Notes: generated from the sequence alone by a model not told the origin. Shown: positions 19,508 through 28,008, counted from the stretch's first letter. The stretch is 64,000 bases of DNA from Ruminococcus callidus (GCF_020709055.1 NZ_JAJFCK010000009.1:1-64000), one strand, 5' to 3'. Numbers and translations: made by a program.

Positions 19508-20791
19508 TTGCAAAAACTGGTCATTGACGGCGGAGTTCCGCTGGAGGGAGAGATTTTTCTACATGGTGCCAAAAACAGCGCCCTGCCCATCCTCGCCGCT
19601 GCATTGCTGTGCGACGGCGAAACGACACTGGAAAATTGTCCGCGCCTGACGGATGTCTTTGCAGCGTGCCGGATTCTCACCCATCTGGGCGGGCGGTGTA
19701 CCATTCAGGAACACACCGTGACGGTGCAGGTGCGGGCGCTGCGCAGCGACACTATTCCGGAGGCGCTGATGCAGGAGATGCGCTCCTCCATTATTTTTCT
19801 GGGGGCGGTGCTGGGGCGTGCCGGAACCTGTCATGTGTCGTACCCCGGCGGATGCGAGCTTGGCCCCCGTCCCATTGACATGCACCTGGAGGCGCTGCGG
19901 CAGATGGGTGCACGCTTTTCCGTATGCGGGGGTCAGCTGGACTGCACTGTACCGGATGGGCTGCATGGTGCAGTGATCCACCTGCCGTTTCCCTCGGTAG
20001 GGGCAACGGAGAATGTGCTGCTGGCGGCCGTGCTGGCAAAGGGCGAGACGGTGCTGCACAATGCGGCACGGGAACCGGAGATCTGCGACCTGGCGGCGTT
20101 TCTGCGAAAATGCGGGGCGAAGATCTCTGGAGAGGGTGAGAGCACCATCCGAATCGAGGGAACAGAACGGCTGCACGGCTGCGTGCACGCCATTATGCCG
20201 GACCGTATTGCGGGAATTACCTATCTGGGTGCGGCAGCCATTACCGGCGGAACGCTCTGCCTGAAGGGAACGGATGCCCAGCCCATGGAGAACATGCTGC
20301 CCACTTTGGAGCAGATGGGCTGCCGGCTCTATCCGGAACCGGATCGGCTGCACCTGCTTGCGCCACGGCGGCTTCGGGCAGTGCCGTTCCTCCGGACGAT
20401 GCCTCATCCGGGATTTCCCACGGATGCGCAGGCGATTTTCATGGCAATGCTCTCGCTGGCAGACGGCGTGAGCGTGCTGGAGGAGAACATTTTTGAAAAC
20501 CGGTACCGCCATGTGGATGCGCTGGTGAAAATGGGCGCAAGGATTCACGTCTCCGGCAGGACGGCGGTGGTTGCCGGTGTGCGTGCGCTGAGCGGTGCAG
20601 CCGTTTCCGCCACCGATCTGCGTGGCGGCGCAGCCATGGTACTGGCCGGGCTTGCAGCGCAGGGGCGCACTGAAGTGCGCCAGATCTCGCACATCGATCG
20701 GGGGTACGAAACGATGGAACTTGTGCTGCGCAGTGTGGGCGCACAGATCGTGCGGAAAGATGTGCCGTCTGAGGGTCTACTTCGTATCTAG
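19508..20791 (+). CDS. murA: UDP-GlcNAc 1-carboxyvinyltransferase
   Basis: The protein is 427 aa. It catalyses the first committed step of peptidoglycan synthesis, transferring enolpyruvate from PEP to UDP-GlcNAc. The TTG at 19508 is favoured because GAGGTG lies 8 bases ahead and MQKLVIDGG matches the family start; the nearby ATG at 19501 is out of frame. The active-site cysteine is kept (C116 in GGCELGPRP), so fosfomycin sensitivity is expected. HGAKNSALPILAA at residue 19 and the late DLRGGAAMVLAGL are conserved. Confidence 0.95.
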   Translation: MQKLVIDGGVPLEGEIFLHGAKNSALPILAAALLCDGETTLENCPRLTDVFAACRILTHLGGRCTIQEHTVTVQVRALRSDTIPEALMQEMRSSIIFLGAVLGRAGTCHVSYPGGCELGPRPIDMHLEALRQMGARFSVCGGQLDCTVPDGLHGAVIHLPFPSVGATENVLLAAVLAKGETVLHNAAREPEICDLAAFLRKCGAKISGEGESTIRIEGTERLHGCVHAIMPDRIAGITYLGAAAITGGTLCLKGTDAQPMENMLPTLEQMGCRLYPEPDRLHLLAPRRLRAVPFLRTMPHPGFPTDAQAIFMAMLSLADGVSVLEENIFENRYRHVDALVKMGARIHVSGRTAVVAGVRALSGAAVSATDLRGGAAMVLAGLAAQGRTEVRQISHIDRGYETMELVLRSVGAQIVRKDVPSEGLLRI

Positions 20792-20831
20792 GCTCGAAAC
20801 AGGAACAGAAAACAGCGGAGGGAGCTTATCC

Positions 20832-21758
20832 ATGCAGGATGTGGAAAAAACAGAGATCCAGCGGAATACCAGTGCCAAGCGGATGCGCCGACGCAACCGG
20901 CTGCGGCCACTCTATTTCCTCGTGGTCGCCGTGCTGGTAGCTGGCGTGGGCATTGCGTTGTCCATGACCGCATTTTTTAACATCGCCACCATTGAGGTCG
21001 GCGGGAACAAACCGAAGCAGTATAATGAAGATGAAATTGCGCATGCATCCGGCGTGCATACCGGCGACAACATGATGCGTCTGAACAAAGAGGAAGTGGC
21101 GCAGAATATTCTGGACAGTCTGGTTTTTGTGGAGGATGTTCAGGTGGAGAAGAAATTCCCCGATGTGCTGGTCATTACGGTTTCAGCCAGCCATTCGGCG
21201 TTCAATGTGGTGGACGACAGCGGAACACTGCAGGTGAGCGCTGCCGGAAAGATTCTGAAAAACAGTCCCGATGCGGACAGCAGCCTCCCCACGGTAACCG
21301 GATATGAGGCAGCGACCCGGGAGGCAGGTCAGAAGCTCACCTCGCAGGACAGCCAGAAAGATCGGATTTTTCAGACCATCTCCAAGAAGATGGCGGGCGG
21401 TCTGACTTATCCTATCACAAGCGTTGATCTGACTGACAAGTATGATATCAAACTGGTGTTTGACTCCCGTGTGGAATTTGAAGTGGGAAACTGGAGTGAA
21501 CTGGACTATAAGATCACCCTGGCGGAAACGGTGCTGGATCAGCTTGCGCCGGATAAAATCGGGTATCTTTCCATGGTCGGGGATCACCAGTGCTCCTATC
21601 GGGACAAGTCTGCGGTGGAACAGCAGACTACGGCAGCGCTGGCGACCACAGCGACGGATGAGAATGGCATGCCTATTTTGGAGACCGATGAAAACGGCAA
21701 CCCCATCTCGCCCAGCACTGAGACCACCACCACCGCTGCACCGCTGGAAGAGTGGTAA
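20832..21758 (+). CDS. FtsQ/DivIB-like cell-division protein
   Basis: The protein is about 308 aa. It has a basic cytoplasmic N-terminus, one transmembrane helix (about 27-49), a POTRA-type segment (FNIATIEVGGNKPKQYNEDEI, then KKFPDVLVITV), and a beta domain. It lacks strong residue signatures; identity rests on topology, the POTRA region and position between murA and ftsZ. The C-terminus (about 265-308) is a Thr/Glu-rich extracellular tail not typical of the family. The ATG follows GGAGGGAG. Confidence 0.85.
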   Translation: MQDVEKTEIQRNTSAKRMRRRNRLRPLYFLVVAVLVAGVGIALSMTAFFNIATIEVGGNKPKQYNEDEIAHASGVHTGDNMMRLNKEEVAQNILDSLVFVEDVQVEKKFPDVLVITVSASHSAFNVVDDSGTLQVSAAGKILKNSPDADSSLPTVTGYEAATREAGQKLTSQDSQKDRIFQTISKKMAGGLTYPITSVDLTDKYDIKLVFDSRVEFEVGNWSELDYKITLAETVLDQLAPDKIGYLSMVGDHQCSYRDKSAVEQQTTAALATTATDENGMPILETDENGNPISPSTETTTTAAPLEEW

Positions 21759-21780
21759 ACTTGCCGGTTTTTTCAGAAAA

Positions 21781-21815
21781 GTACAGGCGATTTTCGACAT
21801 TCCTGTACAATTTTG
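21781..21815 (+). terminator. probable terminator after ftsQ/divIB
   Basis: A 7-bp stem GTACAGG / CCTGTAC (21781-21787 with 21802-21808), with a small inner CGA/TCG pairing, is followed by AATTTTG. It ends the cluster transcript ahead of a separate ftsZ promoter. Confidence 0.5.
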
Positions 21816-21886
21816 TAAAAATACCGGCGGTGTGGCCGGAAATTCTTGTGGGAAAATGAAAAACCAAATTTATTTCAAAAAAAAGC

Positions 21887-21915
21887 TTGCATTGTTTTCG
21901 AAAATGTGTTAAGAT
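21887..21915 (+). promoter_or_regulatory. ftsZ promoter
   Basis: TTGCAT (21887-21892) and TAAGAT (21910-21915) are 17 bases apart. The 5' leader is about 125 bases. FtsZ therefore appears to be transcribed apart from the murein genes. Confidence 0.65.
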
Positions 21916-22044
21916 AATAAGTGTATTTCCAGAGGTTTTGTTCCATATTTGCGGGAACTTACACAGCTGCTGTACCGCTTTTCAATTACACGGCGGACAG
22001 CACGATACAGCGTGTCACAGAAGTTTTGTAGGAGGAAATGTTAG

Positions 22045-23232
22045 ATGGCTGATTTTATCTATGAGGATTCCTTTGATCCTGATGTAAATATCAAAGTGAT
22101 TGGCGTCGGCGGCGGCGGCGGAAACGCACTGAATTGCATGGTGTCTTCCGGCGTACAGGATATTGAATATATTGCAGTAAATACAGATGCCAAGGCTTTG
22201 AACAATTCCAAGGCAACCTCGAAGATCCAGATCGGTGCAAAGCTCACCAAAGGCCGTGGCGCCGGAAATAAACCGGATGTCGGCAGACAGAGCGCCGAGG
22301 AAAACAAGGACGAGATCGAAGCTGCACTGAAGGGTGCGGATATGGTATTTATTACCGCTGGTATGGGCGGTGGCACCGGTACTGGCGCAGCACCGGTCGT
22401 TGCACGTCTGGCACAGGAGGCCGGGATCCTCACCGTTGCCGTTGTCACAAAGCCGTTTGCTTTTGAGCGGGAACAGAAGATGATGCAGGCAGAACGGGGC
22501 ATTACAGAGCTGCGGAAGTACGTGGATTCTCTGATCGTGATCCCGAACGAAAAGCTGCTGGAGGGTCTGGACAAGCCGCTGACCATGCGGGAATCGTTCG
22601 CACTGGCAGACGATGTTCTCAAGACCGGCGTGAAGAGCATTTCCGACCTGATCGTGGAAGAGGGCTATATCAATCTGGACTTCGCCGATGTTTCCACCAT
22701 CATGAAGGGCGCAGGCTATGCCCACATGGCAATCGGTCATGGCTCCGGCAAGGACAAGGCAAAGGAAGCAGCCAACGCTGTTATTGCAAGCCCGCTGCTG
22801 GAAACCTCTATCGCCGGTGCAAGACGCCTGCTGATCAACATCGCAATGAGCGAGGATATCCTCTCCTCCGACGTGGATGTTGCAACCAAGATGATTACAG
22901 ACAAGGCAGCAGAGGATGTGGAATTCATCTTCGGTACTGCGTTCAAGGAAGACATGCAGGATGAGATGGTCATTACCGTTATCGCTGCTGGCTTCGATAT
23001 GGAAGATCCGGATGCCATTCCGGAAGAGCCGGAGGAAGCACAGGAAGAGCCGATTCCGGTGGACAACCCGCTGGTAAAGGATGTGAACGTTGGCGGAAAC
23101 CGTGGCGCTGCTGCACAGCAGGCTGCTCCGGCTCCTGCACCCGCACCGGCTCAGCCCGCTGCTGCTGCACCGGCTTCCGATCCGCTGGGAGATGACATCA
23201 CCGCCATCCTGAACATTTTGGACGGTCGTTAA
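22045..23232 (+). CDS. ftsZ: cell-division GTPase FtsZ
   Basis: The protein is 395 aa. This tubulin-like GTPase forms the Z-ring. The N-terminal GVGGGGGNALN, the GTP signature GGGTGTG (108-114) and NLDFADV are intact. After the globular part (to about 320), a Glu/Pro then Ala/Pro-rich linker leads to the C-terminus DDITAILNILDGR. That does not match the usual basic D-I-P-x-F-L-R-R type tail peptide, so its partners may differ. ftsA is not adjacent. GTAGGAGG precedes the ATG. Confidence 0.97.
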   Translation: MADFIYEDSFDPDVNIKVIGVGGGGGNALNCMVSSGVQDIEYIAVNTDAKALNNSKATSKIQIGAKLTKGRGAGNKPDVGRQSAEENKDEIEAALKGADMVFITAGMGGGTGTGAAPVVARLAQEAGILTVAVVTKPFAFEREQKMMQAERGITELRKYVDSLIVIPNEKLLEGLDKPLTMRESFALADDVLKTGVKSISDLIVEEGYINLDFADVSTIMKGAGYAHMAIGHGSGKDKAKEAANAVIASPLLETSIAGARRLLINIAMSEDILSSDVDVATKMITDKAAEDVEFIFGTAFKEDMQDEMVITVIAAGFDMEDPDAIPEEPEEAQEEPIPVDNPLVKDVNVGGNRGAAAQQAAPAPAPAPAQPAAAAPASDPLGDDITAILNILDGR

Positions 23233-23262
23233 GCTTTTGCAAAATTCAAGAGAATGAACCAG

Positions 23263-23292
23263 ATCCGGTGCAGAAATGCACCGGATTTTTTG
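23263..23292 (+). terminator. intrinsic terminator of ftsZ
   Basis: A perfect 10-bp stem ATCCGGTGCA / TGCACCGGAT (23263-23272 with 23277-23286) with a GAAA loop is followed by six T. Confidence 0.95.
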
Positions 23293-23397
23293 GCGGCGGT
23301 GTCCTGCCGGAACTGTGCATGTTGCTGGAAAAATGATACTCAAAACTGGGAGATATGCCAGTTTTCAAAGGAAAATCCACAATTGTTCGGAATCATA

Positions 23398-23426
23398 TTG
23401 ACAACTTGCCCTTTTTTCGGTATAAT
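23398..23426 (+). promoter_or_regulatory. promoter of sigH-like gene
   Basis: TTGACA (23398-23403) and TATAAT (23421-23426) are 17 bases apart. Because transcription begins near 23433, the protein cannot start at the upstream in-frame ATG at 23355. Confidence 0.9.
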
Positions 23427-23522
23427 AGAAAAAGCATCAGCGGCGGTCTGGGAGGAACGTTGCCGGTGTTTCCTGAGCAATGGCAAACTGAACAATTTCG
23501 AGGATCGATAGGGGAATGTAAA

Positions 23523-24095
23523 TTGAAGCCGGTATCTTTTGAACAGCTACCGGACGAAGAACTTGCCCTCCTGGCGCGGCAGAGCCGGCAGGCGATGGAG
23601 GTCCTGATCTTGCGCTATACCGATTTCGTGTGGAATCTGGTGCGGCAGTATCGGGGCGGAGCGGATGCCGAGGATCTCGCGCAGGAAGGCTTTCTGGGGC
23701 TGATTTCTGCGGCATGTCGGTATGATCCCATACGCGGCGTGCCTTTTTCTGCCTATGCAGGCAGATGCGTGACCAATCGGGTGGTATCTGCGCTCCGGCG
23801 CAGCCGGAATATTCCGCTGCCAGTGGGGGCGGCAGATATGCCTCCTTTCTCCTTGGTGCAGGACACAGAGCGCACACCGGATTCGGTGGTGCAGAGCCGT
23901 CTGGAAACGGCGGAGCTCTGCTGCACCATGCTGAACTGTTTATCCAAACGGGAATATCAGGTTTGCATGCTGATTTACGGAGGGGCTTCGTATGCACAAG
24001 CGGCAGAACGGCTGCACCTTTCTGTGAAATCGGTGGATAACGCATTGCAGCGTGCCCGGCGGAAGCTTCATTCTGCGGCGGCCGATGCGGTTTGA
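23523..24095 (+). CDS. SigH (Spo0H)-like sigma-70 family factor
   Basis: The protein is about 190 aa. The TTG at 23523 is favoured: GGGG lies 8 bases ahead and the promoter at 23398-23426 rules out the longer form. Region 2 (about 25-85) reads EDLAQEGFLGLISAACRYD and the region 4 helix-turn-helix ends KSVDNALQRARRKL, closely resembling Bacillus SigH. In Bacillus SigH drives early sporulation and competence genes; with spoIIR and dprA also in this window, a similar role is inferred. The protein is somewhat shorter than Bacillus SigH. Confidence 0.8.
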   Translation: MKPVSFEQLPDEELALLARQSRQAMEVLILRYTDFVWNLVRQYRGGADAEDLAQEGFLGLISAACRYDPIRGVPFSAYAGRCVTNRVVSALRRSRNIPLPVGAADMPPFSLVQDTERTPDSVVQSRLETAELCCTMLNCLSKREYQVCMLIYGGASYAQAAERLHLSVKSVDNALQRARRKLHSAAADAV

Positions 24096-24220
24096 TTGCA
24101 CTGGAGCAGATCCATGGCGAGGCGCTTGCCCTGCAATGGGACACATGAATTGGAAAGACCGGACATTGTCCGGCACGAGGCGCACATTGGAAAGCTCCTC
24201 GAGAAAGGTAAGGTTACACT

Positions 24221-24499
24221 ATGTACGAAGATAAGACTTTGGTATGCAAGGACTGCGGACAGGAATTCGTTTTCACTGCTGGCGAACAGGAATTTTACGC
24301 TGAGAGAGGCTTCGTAAACGAGCCGAAGCGCTGCAAGAGCTGCCGTGACGCAAAGCGCGGCGCATCCAAGCCGGAGCGTGAGATGTTCATCGGCACATGC
24401 GATTCCTGCGGCGGCGAGGCAAGAGTTCCGTTCCAGCCCCGTGAAGGCCGTCCGGTTTACTGCAGCGCATGCTTCGCAAAGATGAGAGAAGAAGCATAA
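24221..24499 (+). CDS. small zinc-ribbon protein
   Basis: The protein is 92 aa and has two Cys4 knuckle sets: CKDC with CKSC (residues 9-42), and CDSC with CSAC (about 67-87). It resembles the probable zinc-ribbon family (zf_Tbcl type) common in Firmicutes, whose function is unknown. GAAAGGTAAGG precedes the ATG. It is a stand-alone gene after sigH; an imperfect palindrome (CCGGAC/GTCCGG around 24159-24173) lies in the 125-base gap upstream. Confidence 0.75.
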   Translation: MYEDKTLVCKDCGQEFVFTAGEQEFYAERGFVNEPKRCKSCRDAKRGASKPEREMFIGTCDSCGGEARVPFQPREGRPVYCSACFAKMREEA

Positions 24500-24566
24500 A
24501 CACCGTAGAAAACGCACAAAACAGGTGACAGAGAGAGGCGTGGCCGGAAGCGTGCCGTGCCTGTCT

Positions 24567-24596
24567 TTGCATAAGCGTATCTCTTTTGGGTATGCT
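24567..24596 (+). promoter_or_regulatory. probable promoter of DUF1858 gene
   Basis: TTGCAT (24567-24572) and TATGCT (24591-24596) are 18 bases apart, upstream of a GGAGGTG ribosome site at 24621. Confidence 0.55.
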
Positions 24597-24635
24597 ATTT
24601 TTGCACATTGCAGCCAGACTGGAGGTGTTTCGAGT

Positions 24636-24848
24636 ATGGTAACGATTACAAAGGAAACCATCATTGGTGATATTCTGGACATTGCACCGCAGACAGCTCC
24701 GCTGTTCATGGCAATCGGCATGCATTGTCTGGGCTGTCCGGCTTCTCGTGGCGAAACGGTAGAAGAAGCCTGCATGGTGCATGGCATCGATCCGGAAGAA
24801 CTGCTGGAAGAACTCAACAAGCAGATCGCAGCCGGTGATGTACAGTAA
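24636..24848 (+). CDS. DUF1858 domain protein
   Basis: The protein is 70 aa; the ATG at 24636 follows GGAGGTG. The DUF1858 core includes the MHCLGCPAS motif with two cysteines, and VEEACMVHGID. This short helical domain also forms the N-terminus of ScdA/RIC-type iron-sulfur repair proteins and is often found alone in anaerobes, where it is thought to be redox- or Fe-S-related. The exact role is unknown. It has its own promoter and terminator. Confidence 0.8.
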   Translation: MVTITKETIIGDILDIAPQTAPLFMAIGMHCLGCPASRGETVEEACMVHGIDPEELLEELNKQIAAGDVQ

Positions 24849-24861
24849 CCCTGTTTTTTCG

Positions 24862-24920
24862 AATTGCTCCCCGTGTGATTCTGCCGTCCAAAAGGTAGTT
24901 CCACGGCGGGGCAATTTTTG
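24862..24920 (+). terminator. intrinsic terminator after DUF1858 gene
   Basis: AATTGC (24862-24867) pairs with GCAATT (24911-24916) and the neighbouring C-run pairs with a G-run. TTTTTG follows. The stem has a mismatch and a long loop. Confidence 0.6.
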
Positions 24921-25019
24921 TTTCGGCAACGCCGTACAAAGCTTGTGCGTAAGATAGCCGTCAGACGGTCTTTGTGCGGGGTTGCCTTTAGTTGATACAT
25001 GGAAAGGATGACGTGAAAT

Positions 25020-25688
25020 ATGCTGACAAAACGGCTGGCTGCCTGTGCAGCGTTGGTGACAGAGGGCGGTGTTGTCTGCGATGTGGGAACGGATCACGCC
25101 TATTTGCCGGCGGAATTGCTCCGGCAAAACCGCTGCCCCCGTGCGGTGGTCACGGACATCCACGCCGGTCCGCTGGAGGCGGCAAGGCGCACGCTGACGG
25201 AAACCGGCGTTCTGGCACGTGCGGAACTGCTTCTGTGCGACGGGCTGGAGCAGGTGCTCCCGGAGGGCATCACTGATGTGGTGGTTGCCGGAATGGGCGG
25301 AGAAACCATTGTGCACATTCTGGAGAACTGTCCGTGGCGGGCGCAGGCGCACCTGATTTTACAGCCCATGACCAAGCTGCCCGTTCTGCGCCAGTGGCTC
25401 GCCAAAAACGGCTTTGACTGGACGGAACAGGTAGTTTCAGAGGGCGGGAAGTTTTACGTCGTTCTGGATGTGCAAAGCGCAGCTGCACCGCAGCCGCTGA
25501 CATTGCTGGAACAAGAGTTGGGACGCATTGACTGGCAGGAACCGTGTGCCAGCGCCTACGCCAGCTGGAAGCTGAAGCGTTTCCAGAAACTGGCGCAGCA
25601 GCTGAAACAGGCAGGCGTGCCGGAATATTCGCTGTGGGAGTCTCTGGCGGAGGAAACTGCGGCAAATTTGGGGAGGAATCCAAGATGA
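25020..25688 (+). CDS. trmK: tRNA (adenine-22 N1)-methyltransferase
   Basis: The protein is 222 aa. TrmK (YqfN) makes m1A22 in tRNA using SAM. The SAM-binding segment CDVGTDHAYLP near residue 20, TDIHAGPLEAA, the GMGGETI loop and ILQPM are characteristic. The stop overlaps the next start (ATGA at 25685-25688). trmK next to a Nif3-like gene is the same pairing as yqfN-yqfO in Bacillus. Confidence 0.92.
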   Translation: MLTKRLAACAALVTEGGVVCDVGTDHAYLPAELLRQNRCPRAVVTDIHAGPLEAARRTLTETGVLARAELLLCDGLEQVLPEGITDVVVAGMGGETIVHILENCPWRAQAHLILQPMTKLPVLRQWLAKNGFDWTEQVVSEGGKFYVVLDVQSAAAPQPLTLLEQELGRIDWQEPCASAYASWKLKRFQKLAQQLKQAGVPEYSLWESLAEETAANLGRNPR

Positions 25689-26482
25689 CAACTGTTCAGG
25701 AAATCTATGAAACCATTGATGCATTTGCACCGTTTGCGTCGCAGGAGTCGTGGGACAATTCCGGACTGCTGGCGGGCGCAGGCACACAGCCGGCGGAGAA
25801 AATTCTGACGACGCTGGATATTTCCCAAGGCGTCATTGCCGAGGCGGCCGCACAGGGCGTTCAGCTCATTGTCTCCCACCATCCGGTAATTTTTTCTCCC
25901 CTCAAGGCGCTGCCGGTGCAGCATCCGGTGTACCAGCTGGCTGCCCATCAGATCGCAGCGATCTGCGTACATACGCCGCTGGACATGGCGCCGGAGGGGC
26001 TGAATGCCTACGCTCACACGCTGCTGCGGGAACGTCTGTCGCTGGAAGGGCGCACAGACGTGCTGGAACCGTGCTGGAAGGACGGCAGAGGCTTTGGATG
26101 GACGGATACCAGTACACGGGCGTGGACGCCGCAGGCGCTGGCACAGCAGCTCCAGAGCGTGTTCGGCGGAACCGTGCGGTATTCCGCCAAGGAAACGCCC
26201 ATTTGGAAGATCGCCTATTGTTCCGGTTCTGCCGCCTCTATGCTGGAACTGGCTGCGGCACAGGGCTGCGATGCGCTGATTACTGGCGATATCAAGCACG
26301 ACCGCTGGTATGCGGCGGAGTTTTCGGATGTGGCGCTGTTCGACTGCGGGCACTACGGGACAGAGCGCTTTGCCGCAGAGATTCTGGCGGCGCATATTCG
26401 GGCAGCGCATCCGGAGGTCACGGTGATTGCGCAGGCAGGCGCAGATCCCGCTGAAATTTGTGCAGGAGGGGAAGAACAATGA
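25685..26482 (+). CDS. Nif3-like dinuclear metal-centre protein (YqfO type)
   Basis: The protein is about 265 aa. This family (DUF34/NIF3) forms toroidal hexamers with a two-metal site; the biochemical role is not settled, and GTP cyclohydrolase-like or metal-chaperone functions have been proposed. Metal ligands are visible in IVSHHPVIF, VHTPLD and the C-terminal GHYGTERFA. The central PII-like insertion of long YqfO proteins is absent. The start is coupled to trmK and the end to the next gene by ATGA overlaps. The middle ligand motif reads HTPLDMAPEG instead of the more usual HTNLD. Confidence 0.85.
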   Translation: MTTVQEIYETIDAFAPFASQESWDNSGLLAGAGTQPAEKILTTLDISQGVIAEAAAQGVQLIVSHHPVIFSPLKALPVQHPVYQLAAHQIAAICVHTPLDMAPEGLNAYAHTLLRERLSLEGRTDVLEPCWKDGRGFGWTDTSTRAWTPQALAQQLQSVFGGTVRYSAKETPIWKIAYCSGSAASMLELAAAQGCDALITGDIKHDRWYAAEFSDVALFDCGHYGTERFAAEILAAHIRAAHPEVTVIAQAGADPAEICAGGEEQ

Positions 26483-27342
26483 GTATCTGGAAATGTCCAG
26501 TGTGCGGTTCGTTTATGCAGCATCGGGGAAAGTGTTGGAGCTGTGCCCAGGGGCACACGTTCGATATGGCACGCAGTGGCTATGTCAACCTGCTTCCCGC
26601 CAATCGGAAGCACGCCAAGAATCCGGGAGACAACGCCGTGATGATGCGTGCCAGAAAGCGGTTTCTGGATGCGGGACACTATGCGCCACTGTTGCAGGCG
26701 CTGGAAAAAGCGGTGGTGCGCTACGGCAGAGCCGGCGGTGTCCTGCTGGATGCCGGCTGTGGTGAGGGGTATTATACCGAGGGCGTGTCCAGGGCGCTGG
26801 AACAGGCTGCACTTCCCATGCAGGTGTATGGAGTGGATATTTCCAAGAGTGCAGCAGACGCAGCGGCAAAGCGCTGTCCGGGCGGGCATTTTGCCGTGGG
26901 GAGTGTGTACCATTTGCCGGTGGCAGACCGCTGCTGTGACATGCTCATGACCATCTTTGCGCCATACTGCGGCGAGGAGTATCATCGGGTGCTGCGGAAA
27001 AACGGCACCATGCTCATGGTGATTCCGGGGCAGCAGCATCTGTGGGGGCTGAAAGAGGCGATCTATGACGTGCCCTATCCCAATGCCGTGCGGGACTATG
27101 CGCTGGATGGCTTCGAACTGATTCAGGCAGAGTATGTGGACGGCTGGCTGAAGCTGGACAATCCGGCGGACATCCAGAACCTGTTCCAGATGACGCCCTA
27201 TTACTATAAGACCGGACGGGAGGAGCACGCCCGTCTGGAACAGCTGGAGAGCCTGTCTACCCAGATCTCCTTTGAAATTTTACAGTATCGGGCAGTTGCA
27301 GCGTCTGCTCCGGCGGACAAGCCGCAGGGAGATGCCAGATGA
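26479..27342 (+). CDS. RlmA-like 23S rRNA guanine-N1 methyltransferase
   Basis: The protein is about 287 aa. The N-terminal zinc site CPVC ... CWSC AQGH (residues 6-26) and GYVNLLPA are typical of RlmA/RrmA enzymes, which methylate G745 or G748 of 23S rRNA. The SAM pocket LLDAGCGEGYY (about residue 94) and GVDIS follow. The exact target nucleotide cannot be read from sequence. Both ends overlap the neighbours by ATGA, in a tightly coupled run of RNA-modification genes. Confidence 0.87.
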   Translation: MSIWKCPVCGSFMQHRGKCWSCAQGHTFDMARSGYVNLLPANRKHAKNPGDNAVMMRARKRFLDAGHYAPLLQALEKAVVRYGRAGGVLLDAGCGEGYYTEGVSRALEQAALPMQVYGVDISKSAADAAAKRCPGGHFAVGSVYHLPVADRCCDMLMTIFAPYCGEEYHRVLRKNGTMLMVIPGQQHLWGLKEAIYDVPYPNAVRDYALDGFELIQAEYVDGWLKLDNPADIQNLFQMTPYYYKTGREEHARLEQLESLSTQISFEILQYRAVAASAPADKPQGDAR

Positions 27343-27632
27343 AGAACATATCCGAGCGTGTGGAAACGGAGATCATCCAGCTGGCAAAGGAGCACGGGAT
27401 TCAAAAGGTAATTCTGTTTGGCTCACGTGCCAGAGGTGATAACTGGGAGCGGAGCGACATTGATCTGGCGGTTTCCGGCGGCGACATTCCCCGATTTGCG
27501 CTGGATCTGGACGAAGAGGTGTGGACGCTGCTGCTGTTTGACGTGGTGAATCTGGATGAACCGGTTCAGCCGTCGCTGCTGGAGGAGATTGCACGGGATG
27601 GAGTTGTGATTTATGAGCATGAGAAAGTATGA
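27339..27632 (+). CDS. MntA-like minimal nucleotidyltransferase (antitoxin)
   Basis: The protein is 97 aa. The DNA polymerase-beta-like motif G28-S29-x10-D40-x-D42 matches the GSX10DXD signature of MNT antitoxins. In characterised type VII systems MntA adds AMP to a tyrosine of the HEPN partner and silences it. The stop overlaps the HEPN gene by 20 bases and the start overlaps the RlmA-like gene (ATGA). The cassette thus sits inside a ribosome-maintenance operon. HI0073-type proteins are the alternative name for the family. Confidence 0.85.
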   Translation: MKNISERVETEIIQLAKEHGIQKVILFGSRARGDNWERSDIDLAVSGGDIPRFALDLDEEVWTLLLFDVVNLDEPVQPSLLEEIARDGVVIYEHEKV

Positions 27633-28008
27633 TAATTTTTGCAAAGCACTGAAAAATCTGAAAGAGTGCCAGAAGTATCAGGAGCCGTACTCTACTGTGA
27701 CAGAGACGGGATTGGTGGCGCTGTTTGAGATATGTTTTGAACAGGCGTGGAAAACCATGAAAGCATGTTTGCAGGAGCATGGCTACGAGGAGGGCAGAAC
27801 TGGTTCTCCCAAAATGGTGATAAAAGTCGCATATCAGGCGGGAATGATACAAGACGATACCAAATGGCTGGGCGCATTGGAAACCCGAAATGAGGTGGCG
27901 CATTCCTATAACGAGGAAATCGCTCTGCAAATTATCCGCAAAACCAAATCGGAGTATCTGGAACTGTTTGAGATGCTGCAAAAAGAGCTGGCTGACCGCT
28001 GGATTTAG
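27613..28008 (+). CDS. HEPN-domain toxin, HepT/HI0074-like
   Basis: The protein is 131 aa, all helical in character. It ends in the catalytic motif R92-N-E-V-A-H97-S-Y99, i.e. RX4HXY, including the tyrosine that MntA modifies in the Shewanella pair. HEPN toxins are RNases, often acting on tRNA; the target here is unknown. The start at 27613 lies inside the end of the nucleotidyltransferase gene with GGAG 9 bases ahead. rqcH follows after 18 bases. Confidence 0.85.
   Translation: MSMRKYDNFCKALKNLKECQKYQEPYSTVTETGLVALFEICFEQAWKTMKACLQEHGYEEGRTGSPKMVIKVAYQAGMIQDDTKWLGALETRNEVAHSYNEEIALQIIRKTKSEYLELFEMLQKELADRWI

Noticed and set aside
23355..23522. Longer N-terminus for the SigH-like factor from the ATG at 23355
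   Set aside because: A consensus promoter (23398-23426) lies inside this stretch, and the extra residues have no similarity to sigma factors.
24096..24220. tRNA or small RNA gene between sigH and the zinc-ribbon gene
   Set aside because: No cloverleaf or TTC-arm sequence is seen. Only a short CCGGAC/GTCCGG palindrome is present.
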